A stretch of DNA of 64,000 nt from Rallus limicola (lineage: Eukaryota; Chordata; Aves; Gruiformes; Rallidae): the NCBI GenBank assembly GCA_022605955.1, contig JAKCOZ010000239.1, positions 186,001-250,000 of the forward strand. Reading direction: 5' to 3'. Below the pieces are notes generated by a model. The model made no database searches. It saw only the letters and a list, made by a program, of their open reading frames with translations, and was not told the origin of the DNA. Every line of letters starts with the position of its first letter. The first letter of the stretch is position 1. Positions 49,365 to 62,234 of this stretch are shown piece after piece. A program made the translations under genes and the position numbers.

Positions 49365-50948
49365 TTATAACAGGACACACAAGCAGACCCTGTCACTTTG
49401 GCTCTCAGCCTTTTCCTTTGCCTGGAAAGAGGGAACATGCCTGGAACCTCCTACGGTGCTTTTCTCGGCCCTAGCAGACTGCAGTTCAAAACATGCTAAA
49501 CGTCCAGCAATAACTCCCAAAGTAAAGAAGCTAGGCATGAAAGGCATAGCTTGTCTGAAACCTCCTAACAGGACACACAAGCAGACCCTGTCACTTTGGC
49601 TCTCAGCCTTTTCCTTTGTCTGGATAGAGGGAACATGCCTGGAACCTCCTACGGTGCTTTTATCGGCCCTAGCAGACTGCAGATCAAAACATGCTAAACG
49701 TCCAGCAATAACTCCCAAAGTAAAGAAGCTAGGACTGAAAGGCATAGCTTGTCTGAAACCTCCTAACAGGACACACAAGCAGACCCTGTCACTTTGGCTC
49801 TCAGCCTTTTCCTTTGCCTGGAAAGAGGGAACATGCCTGGAACCTCCTACGGTGCTTTTCTCGGCCCTAGCAGACTGCAGTTCAAAACATGCTAAACGTC
49901 CAGCAATAACTCCCAAAGTAAAGAAGCTAGGATTGAAAGGCATAGCTTGTCTGAAACCTCCTAACAGGACACACAAGCAGACCCTGTCACTTTGGCTCTC
50001 AGCCTTTTCCTTTGCCTGGAAAGAGGGAACATGCCTGGAAGCTCCTACGGTGCTTTTCTCGGCCCTAGCAGACTGCAGTTCAAAACATGCTAAACGTCCA
50101 GCAATAACTCCCAAAGTAAAGAAGCTAGGCATGAAAGGCATAGCTTGTCTGAAACCTCCTAACAGGACACACAAGCAGACCCTGTCACTTTGGCTCTCAG
50201 CCTTTTCCTTTGCCTGGAAAGAGGGAACATGCCTGGAACCTCCTACGGTGCTTTTCTCGGCCCTAGCAGACTGCAGTTCAAAACATGCTAAACGTCCAGC
50301 AATAACTCCCAAAGTAAAGAAGCTAGGCATGAAAGGCATAGCTTGTCTGAAACCTCCTAACAGGACACACAAGCAGACCCTGTCACTTTGGCTCTCAGCC
50401 TTTTCCTTTGCCTGGAAAGAGGGAACATGCCTGGAAGCTCCTACGGTGCTTTTCTCGGCCCTAGCAGACTGCAGTTCAAAACATGCTAAACGTCCAGCAA
50501 TAACTCCCAAAGTAAAGAAGTTAGGCATGAAAGGCATAGCTTGTCTGAAACCTCCTAACAGGACACACAAGCAGACCCTGTCACTTTGGCTCTCAGCCTT
50601 TTCCTTTGCCTGGAAAGAAGGAACACACCTGCTACCTCCTACAGTGCTTTTCTCGGCCCTAGCAGACTGCAGTTCAAAACACGCTAAACGTCCAGCAATA
50701 ACTCCCAAAGTAAAGAAGCTAGGCATGAAAGGCATAGCTTGTCTGAAACCTCCTAACAGGACACCCAAGCAGACCCTGTCACTTTGGCTCTCAGCCTTTT
50801 CCTTTGCCTGGAAAGAAGGAACATACCTGCTACCTCCTACAGTGCTTTTCTCGGCCCTAGCAGACTGCAGTTCAAAACATGCTAAACGTCCAGCAATAAC
50901 TCCCAAAGTAAAGAAGCTAGGACTGAAAGGCATAGCTTGTCTGAAACC
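49365..50948 (+). repeat. Higher-order block B, copy 1 (8 monomers, 1584 bp)
   Basis: Signature: TTATAA at the start; second monomer with TTTGTCTGGATAGAGG, TTATCGG and CAGATCAAAAC; ATTG/GAAGC fourth monomer; AAGTTAGG (about 50518) with GGAACACACC (about 50622); AAACACGC; CACCCAAG (about 50762). Its minus-strand translation matches that of the B segment at about 53919-55502 throughout as far as I could compare, so the two are nearly identical. Confidence 0.9.
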
Positions 50949-52730
50949 TTATAACAGGACACACAAGCAGACCCTGTCACTTTGGCTCTCAGCCTTTTCC
51001 TTTGCCTGGAAAGAGGGAACATGCCTGGAACCTCCTACGGTGCTTTTCTCGGCCCTAGCAGACTGCAGTTCAAAACATGCTAAACGTCCAGCAATAACTC
51101 CCAAAGTAAAGAAGCTAGGCATGAAAGGCATAGCTTGTCTGAAACCTCCTAACAGGACACACAAGCAGACCCTGTCACTTTGGCTCTCAGCCTTTTCCTT
51201 TGCCTGGAAAGAAGGAACATACCTGCTACCTATAAAAGTGCTTTTCTCGGCCCTAGCAGACTGCAGTTCAAAACATGCTAAACGTCCAGCAATAACTCCC
51301 AAAGTAAAGAAGCTAGGCATGAAAGGCATAGCTTGTCTTAAACCTCCTAACAGGACACACAAGCAGACTCTGTCACTTTGGCTCTCAGCCTTTTCCTTTG
51401 CCTGGAAAGAGGGAACATGCCTGGAACCTCCTACGGTGCTTTTCTCGGCCCTAGCAGACTGCAGTTCAAAACATGCTAAACGTCCAGCAATAACTCCCAA
51501 AGTAAAGAAGCTAGGACTGAAAGGCATAGCTTGTCTGAAACCTCCTAACAGGACACACAAGCAGACCCTGTCACTTTGGCTCTCAGCCTTTTCCTTTGCC
51601 TGGAAAGAGGGAACATGCCTGGAACCTCCTACGGTGCTTTTCTCGGCCCTAGCAGACTGCAGTTCAAAACATGCTAAACGTCCAGCAATAACTCCCAAAG
51701 TAAAGAAGCTAGGATTGAAAGGCATAGCTTGTCTGAAACCTCCTAACAGGACACACAAGCAGACCCTGTCACTTTGGCTCTCAGCCTTTTCCTTTGCCTG
51801 GAAAGAGGGAACATGCCTGGAAGCTCCTACGGTGCTTTTCTCGGCCCTAGCAGACTGCAGTTCAAAACATGCTAAACGTCCAGCAATAACTCCCAAAGTA
51901 AAGAAGCTAGGACTGAAAGGCATAGCTTGTCTGAAACCTCCTAACAGGACACACAAGCAGACCCTGTCACTTTGGCTCTCAGCCTTTTCCTTTGCCTGGA
52001 AAGAGGGAACATGCCTGGAACCTCCTACGGTGCTTTTCTCGGCCCTAGCAGACTGCAGTTCAAAACATGCTAAACGTCCAGCAATAACTCCCAAAGTAAA
52101 GAAGCTAGGCATGAAAGGCATAGCTTGTCTGAAACCTCCTAACAGGACACACAAGCAGACCCTGTCACTTTGGCTCTCAGCCTTTTCCTTTGCCTGGAAA
52201 GAGGGAACATGCCTGGAAGCTCCTACGGTGCTTTTCTCGGCCCTAGCAGACTGCAGTTTAAAACATGCTAAACGTCCAGCAATAACTCCCAAAGTAAAGA
52301 AGTTAGGCATGAAAGGCATAGCTTGTCTGAAACCTCCTAACAGGACACACAAGCAGACCCTGTCACTTTGGCTCTCAGCCTTTTCCTTTGCCTGGAAAGA
52401 AGGAACATACCTGCTACCTCCTACAGTGCTTTTCTCGGCCCTAGCAGACTGCAGTTCAAAACACGCTAAACGTCCAGCAATAACTCCCAAAGTAAAGAAG
52501 CTAGGCATGAAAGGCATAGCTTGTCTGAAACCTCCTAACAGGACACACAAGCAGACCCTGTCACTTTGGCTCTCAGCCTTTTCCTTTGCCTGGAAAGAAG
52601 GAACATACCTGCTACCTCCTACAGTGCTTTTCTCGGCCCTAGCAGACTGCAGTTCAAAACATGCTAAACGTCCAGCAATAACTCCCAAAGTAAAGAAGCT
52701 AGGACTGAAAGGCATAGCTTGTCTGAAACC
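50949..52730 (+). repeat. Higher-order block C, copy 1 (9 monomers, 1782 bp)
   Basis: Signature: TTATAA at the start, TATAAAAG in the second monomer (51231), GTCTTAAACC with CAGACTCTG in the third (about 51346 and 51365), CAGTTTAAAACATG (about 52255) with AAGTTAGG (about 52302), then AAACACGC. The minus-strand translation is identical to that of C copy 2. Confidence 0.92.
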
Positions 52731-55502
52731 TTATAACAGGACACACAAGCAGACCCTGTCACTTTGGCTCTCAGCCTTTTCCTTTGCCTGGAAAGAGGGA
52801 ACATGCCTGGAACCTCCTACGGTGCTTCTCTCGGCCCTAGCAGACTGCAGTTCAAAACATGCTAAACGTCCAGCAATAACTCCCAAAGTAAAGAAGCTAG
52901 GACTGAAAGGCATAGCTTGTCTGAAACCTCCTAACAGGACACACAAGCAGACCCTGTCACTTTGGCTCTCAGCCTTTTCCTTTGCCTGGAAAGAGGGAAC
53001 ATGCCTGGAACCTCCTACGGTGCTTTTCTCGGCCCTAGCAGACTGCAGTTCAAAACATGCTAAACGTCCAGCAATAACTCCCAAAGTAAAGAAGCTAGGC
53101 ATGAAAGGCATAGCTTGTCTGAAACCTCCTAACAGGACACACAAGCAGACCCTGTCACTTTGGCTCTCAGCCTTTTCCTTTGCCTGGAAAGAAGGAACAT
53201 ACCTGCTACCTCCTACAGTGCTTTTCTCGGCCCTAGCAGACTGCAGTTCAAAACATGCTAAACGTCCAGCAATAACTCCCAAAGTAAAGAAGCTAGGCCT
53301 GAAAGGCATAGCTTGTCTGAAACCTCCTAACAGGACACACAAGCAGACCCTGTCACTTTGGCTCTCAGCCTTTTCCTTTGCCTGGAAAGAGGGAACATGC
53401 CTGGAACCTCCTACGGTGCTTTTCTCGGCCCTAGCAGACTGCAGTTCAAAACATGCTAAACGTCCAGCAATAACTCCCAAAGTAAAGAAGCTAGGACTGA
53501 AAGGCATAGCTTGTCTGAAACCTCCTAACAGGACACACAAGCAGACCCTGTCACTTTGGCTCTCAGCCTTTTCCTTTGCCTGGAAAGAGGGAACATGCCT
53601 GGAACCTCCTACGGTGCTTTTCTCGGCCCTAGCAGACTGCAGTTCAAAACATGCTAAACGTCCAGCAATAACTCCCAAAGTAAAGAAGCTAGGCATGAAA
53701 GGCATAGCTTGTCTGAAACCTCCTAACAGGACACACAAGCAGACCCTGTCACTTTGGCTCTCAGCCTTTTCCTTTGCCTGGAAAGAGGGAACATGCCTGG
53801 AACCTCCTACGGTGCTTTTCTCGGCCCTAGCAGACTGCAGTTCAAAACATGCTAAACGTCCAGCAATAACTCCCAAAGTAAAGAAGCTAGGCATGAAAGG
53901 CATAGCTTGTCTGAAACCTCCTAACAGGACACACAAGCAGACCCTGTCACTTTGGCTCTCAGCCTTTTCCTTTGCCTGGAAAGAGGGAACATGCCTGGAA
54001 CCTCCTACGGTGCTTTTCTCGGCCCTAGCAGACTGCAGTTCAAAACATGCTAAACGTCCAGCAATAACTCCCAAAGTAAAGAAGCTAGGCATGAAAGGCA
54101 TAGCTTGTCTGAAACCTCCTAACAGGACACACAAGCAGACCCTGTCACTTTGGCTCTCAGCCTTTTCCTTTGTCTGGATAGAGGGAACATGCCTGGAACC
54201 TCCTACGGTGCTTTTATCGGCCCTAGCAGACTGCAGATCAAAACATGCTAAACGTCCAGCAATAACTCCCAAAGTAAAGAAGCTAGGACTGAAAGGCATA
54301 GCTTGTCTGAAACCTCCTAACAGGACACACAAGCAGACCCTGTCACTTTGGCTCTCAGCCTTTTCCTTTGCCTGGAAAGAGGGAACATGCCTGGAACCTC
54401 CTACGGTGCTTTTCTCGGCCCTAGCAGACTGCAGTTCAAAACATGCTAAACGTCCAGCAATAACTCCCAAAGTAAAGAAGCTAGGATTGAAAGGCATAGC
54501 TTGTCTGAAACCTCCTAACAGGACACACAAGCAGACCCTGTCACTTTGGCTCTCAGCCTTTTCCTTTGCCTGGAAAGAGGGAACATGCCTGGAAGCTCCT
54601 ACGGTGCTTTTCTCGGCCCTAGCAGACTGCAGTTCAAAACATGCTAAACGTCCAGCAATAACTCCCAAAGTAAAGAAGCTAGGCATGAAAGGCATAGCTT
54701 GTCTGAAACCTCCTAACAGGACACACAAGCAGACCCTGTCACTTTGGCTCTCAGCCTTTTCCTTTGCCTGGAAAGAGGGAACATGCCTGGAACCTCCTAC
54801 GGTGCTTTTCTCGGCCCTAGCAGACTGCAGTTCAAAACATGCTAAACGTCCAGCAATAACTCCCAAAGTAAAGAAGCTAGGCATGAAAGGCATAGCTTGT
54901 CTGAAACCTCCTAACAGGACACACAAGCAGACCCTGTCACTTTGGCTCTCAGCCTTTTCCTTTGCCTGGAAAGAGGGAACATGCCTGGAAGCTCCTACGG
55001 TGCTTTTCTCGGCCCTAGCAGACTGCAGTTCAAAACATGCTAAACGTCCAGCAATAACTCCCAAAGTAAAGAAGTTAGGCATGAAAGGCATAGCTTGTCT
55101 GAAACCTCCTAACAGGACACACAAGCAGACCCTGTCACTTTGGCTCTCAGCCTTTTCCTTTGCCTGGAAAGAAGGAACACACCTGCTACCTCCTACAGTG
55201 CTTTTCTCGGCCCTAGCAGACTGCAGTTCAAAACACGCTAAACGTCCAGCAATAACTCCCAAAGTAAAGAAGCTAGGCATGAAAGGCATAGCTTGTCTGA
55301 AACCTCCTAACAGGACACCCAAGCAGACCCTGTCACTTTGGCTCTCAGCCTTTTCCTTTGCCTGGAAAGAAGGAACATACCTGCTACCTCCTACAGTGCT
55401 TTTCTCGGCCCTAGCAGACTGCAGTTCAAAACATGCTAAACGTCCAGCAATAACTCCCAAAGTAAAGAAGCTAGGACTGAAAGGCATAGCTTGTCTGAAA
55501 CC
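52731..55502 (+). repeat. Fused A-B block (6 monomers of A plus 8 of B, 2772 bp)
   Basis: The first six monomers match block A at 57285 (including GGTGCTTCTCTCGG in the first monomer and CTAGGCCTG at about 53295). The rest match block B at 49365. The TTATAA marker expected at 53919 is missing, as are the last two monomers of A. This makes the higher-order period 23 monomers here instead of 25, and I infer an unequal exchange between A monomer 6-7 and B monomer 1. Confidence 0.88.
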
Positions 55503-57284
55503 TTATAACAGGACACACAAGCAGACCCTGTCACTTTGGCTCTCAGCCTTTTCCTTTGCCTGGAAAGAGGGAACATGCCTGGAACCTCCTACGGTGCTTT
55601 TCTCGGCCCTAGCAGACTGCAGTTCAAAACATGCTAAACGTCCAGCAATAACTCCCAAAGTAAAGAAGCTAGGCATGAAAGGCATAGCTTGTCTGAAACC
55701 TCCTAACAGGACACACAAGCAGACCCTGTCACTTTGGCTCTCAGCCTTTTCCTTTGCCTGGAAAGAAGGAACATACCTGCTACCTATAAAAGTGCTTTTC
55801 TCGGCCCTAGCAGACTGCAGTTCAAAACATGCTAAACGTCCAGCAATAACTCCCAAAGTAAAGAAGCTAGGCATGAAAGGCATAGCTTGTCTTAAACCTC
55901 CTAACAGGACACACAAGCAGACTCTGTCACTTTGGCTCTCAGCCTTTTCCTTTGCCTGGAAAGAGGGAACATGCCTGGAACCTCCTACGGTGCTTTTCTC
56001 GGCCCTAGCAGACTGCAGTTCAAAACATGCTAAACGTCCAGCAATAACTCCCAAAGTAAAGAAGCTAGGACTGAAAGGCATAGCTTGTCTGAAACCTCCT
56101 AACAGGACACACAAGCAGACCCTGTCACTTTGGCTCTCAGCCTTTTCCTTTGCCTGGAAAGAGGGAACATGCCTGGAACCTCCTACGGTGCTTTTCTCGG
56201 CCCTAGCAGACTGCAGTTCAAAACATGCTAAACGTCCAGCAATAACTCCCAAAGTAAAGAAGCTAGGATTGAAAGGCATAGCTTGTCTGAAACCTCCTAA
56301 CAGGACACACAAGCAGACCCTGTCACTTTGGCTCTCAGCCTTTTCCTTTGCCTGGAAAGAGGGAACATGCCTGGAAGCTCCTACGGTGCTTTTCTCGGCC
56401 CTAGCAGACTGCAGTTCAAAACATGCTAAACGTCCAGCAATAACTCCCAAAGTAAAGAAGCTAGGACTGAAAGGCATAGCTTGTCTGAAACCTCCTAACA
56501 GGACACACAAGCAGACCCTGTCACTTTGGCTCTCAGCCTTTTCCTTTGCCTGGAAAGAGGGAACATGCCTGGAACCTCCTACGGTGCTTTTCTCGGCCCT
56601 AGCAGACTGCAGTTCAAAACATGCTAAACGTCCAGCAATAACTCCCAAAGTAAAGAAGCTAGGCATGAAAGGCATAGCTTGTCTGAAACCTCCTAACAGG
56701 ACACACAAGCAGACCCTGTCACTTTGGCTCTCAGCCTTTTCCTTTGCCTGGAAAGAGGGAACATGCCTGGAAGCTCCTACGGTGCTTTTCTCGGCCCTAG
56801 CAGACTGCAGTTTAAAACATGCTAAACGTCCAGCAATAACTCCCAAAGTAAAGAAGTTAGGCATGAAAGGCATAGCTTGTCTGAAACCTCCTAACAGGAC
56901 ACACAAGCAGACCCTGTCACTTTGGCTCTCAGCCTTTTCCTTTGCCTGGAAAGAAGGAACATACCTGCTACCTCCTACAGTGCTTTTCTCGGCCCTAGCA
57001 GACTGCAGTTCAAAACACGCTAAACGTCCAGCAATAACTCCCAAAGTAAAGAAGCTAGGCATGAAAGGCATAGCTTGTCTGAAACCTCCTAACAGGACAC
57101 ACAAGCAGACCCTGTCACTTTGGCTCTCAGCCTTTTCCTTTGCCTGGAAAGAAGGAACATACCTGCTACCTCCTACAGTGCTTTTCTCGGCCCTAGCAGA
57201 CTGCAGTTCAAAACATGCTAAACGTCCAGCAATAACTCCCAAAGTAAAGAAGCTAGGACTGAAAGGCATAGCTTGTCTGAAACC
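55503..57284 (+). repeat. Higher-order block C, copy 2 (9 monomers)
   Basis: It carries all C markers at +4554 bases from copy 1: TATAAAAG at 55785, GTCTTAAACC at about 55889, CAGTTTAAAACATG near 56808, AAGTTAGG near 56856. As far as I could compare, it is identical in translation to copy 1. Confidence 0.92.
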
Positions 57285-58868
57285 TTATAACAGGACACAC
57301 AAGCAGACCCTGTCACTTTGGCTCTCAGCCTTTTCCTTTGCCTGGAAAGAGGGAACATGCCTGGAACCTCCTACGGTGCTTCTCTCGGCCCTAGCAGACT
57401 GCAGTTCAAAACATGCTAAACGTCCAGCAATAACTCCCAAAGTAAAGAAGCTAGGACTGAAAGGCATAGCTTGTCTGAAACCTCCTAACAGGACACACAA
57501 GCAGACCCTGTCACTTTGGCTCTCAGCCTTTTCCTTTGCCTGGAAAGAGGGAACATGCCTGGAACCTCCTACGGTGCTTTTCTCGGCCCTAGCAGACTGC
57601 AGTTCAAAACATGCTAAACGTCCAGCAATAACTCCCAAAGTAAAGAAGCTAGGCATGAAAGGCATAGCTTGTCTGAAACCTCCTAACAGGACACACAAGC
57701 AGACCCTGTCACTTTGGCTCTCAGCCTTTTCCTTTGCCTGGAAAGAAGGAACATACCTGCTACCTCCTACAGTGCTTTTCTCGGCCCTAGCAGACTGCAG
57801 TTCAAAACATGCTAAACGTCCAGCAATAACTCCCAAAGTAAAGAAGCTAGGCCTGAAAGGCATAGCTTGTCTGAAACCTCCTAACAGGACACACAAGCAG
57901 ACCCTGTCACTTTGGCTCTCAGCCTTTTCCTTTGCCTGGAAAGAGGGAACATGCCTGGAACCTCCTACGGTGCTTTTCTCGGCCCTAGCAGACTGCAGTT
58001 CAAAACATGCTAAACGTCCAGCAATAACTCCCAAAGTAAAGAAGCTAGGACTGAAAGGCATAGCTTGTCTGAAACCTCCTAACAGGACACACAAGCAGAC
58101 CCTGTCACTTTGGCTCTCAGCCTTTTCCTTTGCCTGGAAAGAGGGAACATGCCTGGAACCTCCTACGGTGCTTTTCTCGGCCCTAGCAGACTGCAGTTCA
58201 AAACATGCTAAACGTCCAGCAATAACTCCCAAAGTAAAGAAGCTAGGCATGAAAGGCATAGCTTGTCTGAAACCTCCTAACAGGACACACAAGCAGACCC
58301 TGTCACTTTGGCTCTCAGCCTTTTCCTTTGCCTGGAAAGAGGGAACATGCCTGGAACCTCCTACGGTGCTTTTCTCGGCCCTAGCAGACTGCAGTTCAAA
58401 ACATGCTAAACGTCCAGCAATAACTCCCAAAGTAAAGAAGCTAGGCATGAAAGGCATAGCTTGTCTGAAACCTCCTAACAGGACACACAAGCAGACCCTG
58501 TCACTTTGGCTCTCAGCCTTTTCCTTTGCCTGGAAAGAGGGAACATGCCTGGAACCTCCTACGGTGCTTTTCTCGGCCCTAGCAGACTGCAGTTCAAAAC
58601 ATGCTAAACGTCCAGCAATAACTCCCAAAGTAAAGAAGCTAGGCATGAAAGGCATAGCTTGTCTGAAACCTCCTAACAGGACACACAAGCAGACCCTGTC
58701 ACTTTGGCTCTCAGCCTTTTCCTTTGCCTGGAAAGAAGGAACATACCTGCTACCTCCTACAGTGCTTTTCTCGGCCCTAGCAGACTGCAGTTCAAAACAT
58801 GCTAAACGTCCAGCAATAACTCCCAAAGTAAAGAAGCTAGGACTGAAAGGCATAGCTTGTCTGAAACC
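57285..58868 (+). repeat. Higher-order block A, complete copy (8 monomers)
   Basis: Signature: TTATAA at the start, GGTGCTTCTCTCGG in the first monomer (about 57376), an AAGAAGG third monomer, CTAGGCCTG (StuI AGGCCT, about 57849) in the fourth, three CATG/GAGGG monomers, and an AAGAAGG monomer before the next TTATAA. The first six monomers match the 52731 block. This copy shows the intact A-B boundary. Confidence 0.9.
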
Positions 58869-60452
58869 TTATAACAGGACACACAAGCAGACCCTGTCAC
58901 TTTGGCTCTCAGCCTTTTCCTTTGCCTGGAAAGAGGGAACATGCCTGGAACCTCCTACGGTGCTTTTCTCGGCCCTAGCAGACTGCAGTTCAAAACATGC
59001 TAAACGTCCAGCAATAACTCCCAAAGTAAAGAAGCTAGGACTGAAAGGCATAGCTTGTCTGAAACCTCCTAACAGGACACACAAGCAGACCCTGTCACTT
59101 TGGCTCTCAGCCTTTTCCTTTGTCTGGATAGAGGGAACATGCCTGGAACCTCCTACGGTGCTTTTATCGGCCCTAGCAGACTGCAGATCAAAACATGCTA
59201 AACGTCCAGCAATAACTCCCAAAGTAAAGAAGCTAGGCATGAAAGGCATAGCTTGTCTGAAACCTCCTAACAGGACACACAAGCAGACCCTGTCACTTTG
59301 GCTCTCAGCCTTTTCCTTTGCCTGGAAAGAGGGAACATGCCTGGAACCTCCTACGGTGCTTTTCTCGGCCCTAGCAGACTGCAGTTCAAAACATGCTAAA
59401 CGTCCAGCAATAACTCCCAAAGTAAAGAAGCTAGGATTGAAAGGCATAGCTTGTCTGAAACCTCCTAACAGGACACACAAGCAGACCCTGTCACTTTGGC
59501 TCTCAGCCTTTTCCTTTGCCTGGAAAGAGGGAACATGCCTGGAACCTCCTACGGTGCTTTTCTCGGCCCTAGCAGACTGCAGTTCAAAACATGCTAAACG
59601 TCCAGCAATAACTCCCAAAGTAAAGAAGCTAGGCATGAAAGGCATAGCTTGTCTGAAACCTCCTAACAGGACACACAAGCAGACCCTGTCACTTTGGCTC
59701 TCAGCCTTTTCCTTTGCCTGGAAAGAGGGAACATGCCTGGAACCTCCTACGGTGCTTTTCTCGGCCCTAGCAGACTGCAGTTCAAAACATGCTAAACGTC
59801 CAGCAATAACTCCCAAAGTAAAGAAGCTAGGCATGAAAGGCATAGCTTGTCTGAAACCTCCTAACAGGACACACAAGCAGACCCTGTCACTTTGGCTCTC
59901 AGCCTTTTCCTTTGCCTGGAAAGAGGGAACATGCCTGGAAGCTCCTACGGTGCTTTTCTCGGCCCTAGCAGACTGCAGTTCAAAACATGCTAAACGTCCA
60001 GCAATAACTCCCAAAGTAAAGAAGTTAGGCATGAAAGGCATAGCTTGTCTGAAACCTCCTAACAGGACACACAAGCAGACCCTGTCACTTTGGCTCTCAG
60101 CCTTTTCCTTTGCCTGGAAAGAAGGAACACACCTGCTACCTCCTACAGTGCTTTTCTCGGCCCTAGCAGACTGCAGTTCAAAACACGCTAAACGTCCAGC
60201 AATAACTCCCAAAGTAAAGAAGCTAGGCATGAAAGGCATAGCTTGTCTGAAACCTCCTAACAGGACACCCAAGCAGACCCTGTCACTTTGGCTCTCAGCC
60301 TTTTCCTTTGCCTGGAAAGAAGGAACATACCTGCTACCTCCTACAGTGCTTTTCTCGGCCCTAGCAGACTGCAGTTCAAAACATGCTAAACGTCCAGCAA
60401 TAACTCCCAAAGTAAAGAAGCTAGGACTGAAAGGCATAGCTTGTCTGAAACC
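58869..60452 (+). repeat. Higher-order block B, copy 3 (8 monomers)
   Basis: The B signature (TTTGTCTGGATAGAGG near 59121, CAGATCAAAAC near 59189, AAGTTAGG near 60024, GGAACACACC near 60124, CACCCAAG near 60266) lies 4950 bases after the B segment at 53919. It differs from the other copies at a few class sites: ACTG/CATG at the second and third monomers and GAAGC to GAACC in the fourth. Confidence 0.9.
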
Positions 60453-62234
60453 TTATAACAGGACACACAAGCAGACCCTGTCACTTTGGCTCTCAGCCTT
60501 TTCCTTTGCCTGGAAAGAGGGAACATGCCTGGAACCTCCTACGGTGCTTTTCTCGGCCCTAGCAGACTGCAGTTCAAAACATGCTAAACGTCCAGCAATA
60601 ACTCCCAAAGTAAAGAAGCTAGGACTGAAAGGCATAGCTTGTCTGAAACCTCCTAACAGGACACACAAGCAGACCCTGTCACTTTGGCTCTCAGCCTTTT
60701 CCTTTGCCTGGAAAGAAGGAACATACCTGCTACCTATAAAAGTGCTTTTCTCGGCCCTAGCAGACTGCAGTTCAAAACATGCTAAACGTCCAGCAATAAC
60801 TCCCAAAGTAAAGAAGCTAGGCATGAAAGGCATAGCTTGTCTGAAACCTCCTAACAGGACACACAAGCAGACTCTGTCACTTTGGCTCTCAGCCTTTTCC
60901 TTTGCCTGGAAAGAGGGAACATGCCTGGAACCTCCTACGGTGCTTTTCTCGGCCCTAGCAGACTGCAGTTCAAAACATGCTAAACGTCCAGCAATAACTC
61001 CCAAAGTAAAGAAGCTAGGACTGAAAGGCATAGCTTGTCTGAAACCTCCTAACAGGACACACAAGCAGACCCTGTCACTTTGGCTCTCAGCCTTTTCCTT
61101 TGCCTGGAAAGAGGGAAAATGCCTGGAACCTCCTACGGTGCTTTTCTCGGCCCTAGCAGACTGCAGTTCAAAACATGCTAAACGTCCAGCAATAACTCCC
61201 AAAGTAAAGAAGCTAGGACTGAAAGGCATAGCTTGTCTGAAACCTCCTAACAGGACACACAAGCTGACCCTGTCACTTTGGCTCTCAGCCTTTTCCTTTG
61301 CCTGGAAAGAGGGAACATGCCTGGAAGCTCCTACGGTGCTTTTCTCGGCCCTAGCAGACTGCAGTTCAAAACATGCTAAACGTCCAGCAATAACTCCCAA
61401 AGTAAAGAAGCTAGGCATGAAAGGCATAGCTTGTCTGAAACCTCCTAACAGGACACACAAGCAGACCCTGTCACTTTGGCTCTCAGCCTTTTCCTTTGCC
61501 TGGAAAGAGGGAACATGCCTGGAACCTCCTACGGTGCTTTTCTCGGCCCTAGCAGACTGCAGTTCAAAACATGCTAAACGTCCAGCAATAACTCCCAAAG
61601 TAAAGAAGCTAGGCATGAAAGGCATAGCTTGTCTGAAACCTCCTAACAGGACACACAAGCAGACCCTGTCACTTTGGCTCTCAGCCTTTTCCTTTGCCTG
61701 GAAAGAGGGAACATGCCTGGAAGCTCCTACGGTGCTTTTCTCGGCCCTAGCAGACTGCAGTTTAAAACATGCTAAACGTCCAGCAATAACTCCCAAAGTA
61801 AAGAAGTTAGGCATGAAAGGCATAGCTTGTCTGAAACCTCCTAACAGGACACACAAGCAGACCCTGTCACTTTGGCTCTCAGCCTTTTCCTTTGCCTGGA
61901 AAGAAGGAACATACCTGCTACCTCCTACAGTGCTTTTCTCGGCCCTAGCAGACTGCAGTTCAAAACACGCTAAACGTCCAGCAATAACTCCCAAAGTAAA
62001 GAAGCTAGGCATGAAAGGCATAGCTTGTCTGAAACCTCCTAACAGGACACACAAGCAGACCCTGTCACTTTGGCTCTCAGCCTTTTCCTTTGCCTGGAAA
62101 GAAGGAACATACCTGCTACCTCCTACAGTGCTTTTCTCGGCCCTAGCAGACTGCAGTTCAAAACATGCTAAACGTCCAGCAATAACTCCCAAAGTAAAGA
62201 AGCTAGGACTGAAAGGCATAGCTTGTCTGAAACC
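60453..62234 (+). repeat. Higher-order block C, copy 3 (9 monomers, more diverged)
   Basis: TATAAAAG at 60735 and CAGTTTAAAACATG near 61758 are 4950 bases after copy 2. It lacks the GTCTTAAACC change of copies 1 and 2, has ACTG in place of CATG in the second monomer, gains a CTGACC/GAAGC monomer near 61.26-61.33 kb, and has a private GAGGGAAAATGCC change near 61112. So C copies 1 and 2 are closer to each other than to copy 3. Confidence 0.88.
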
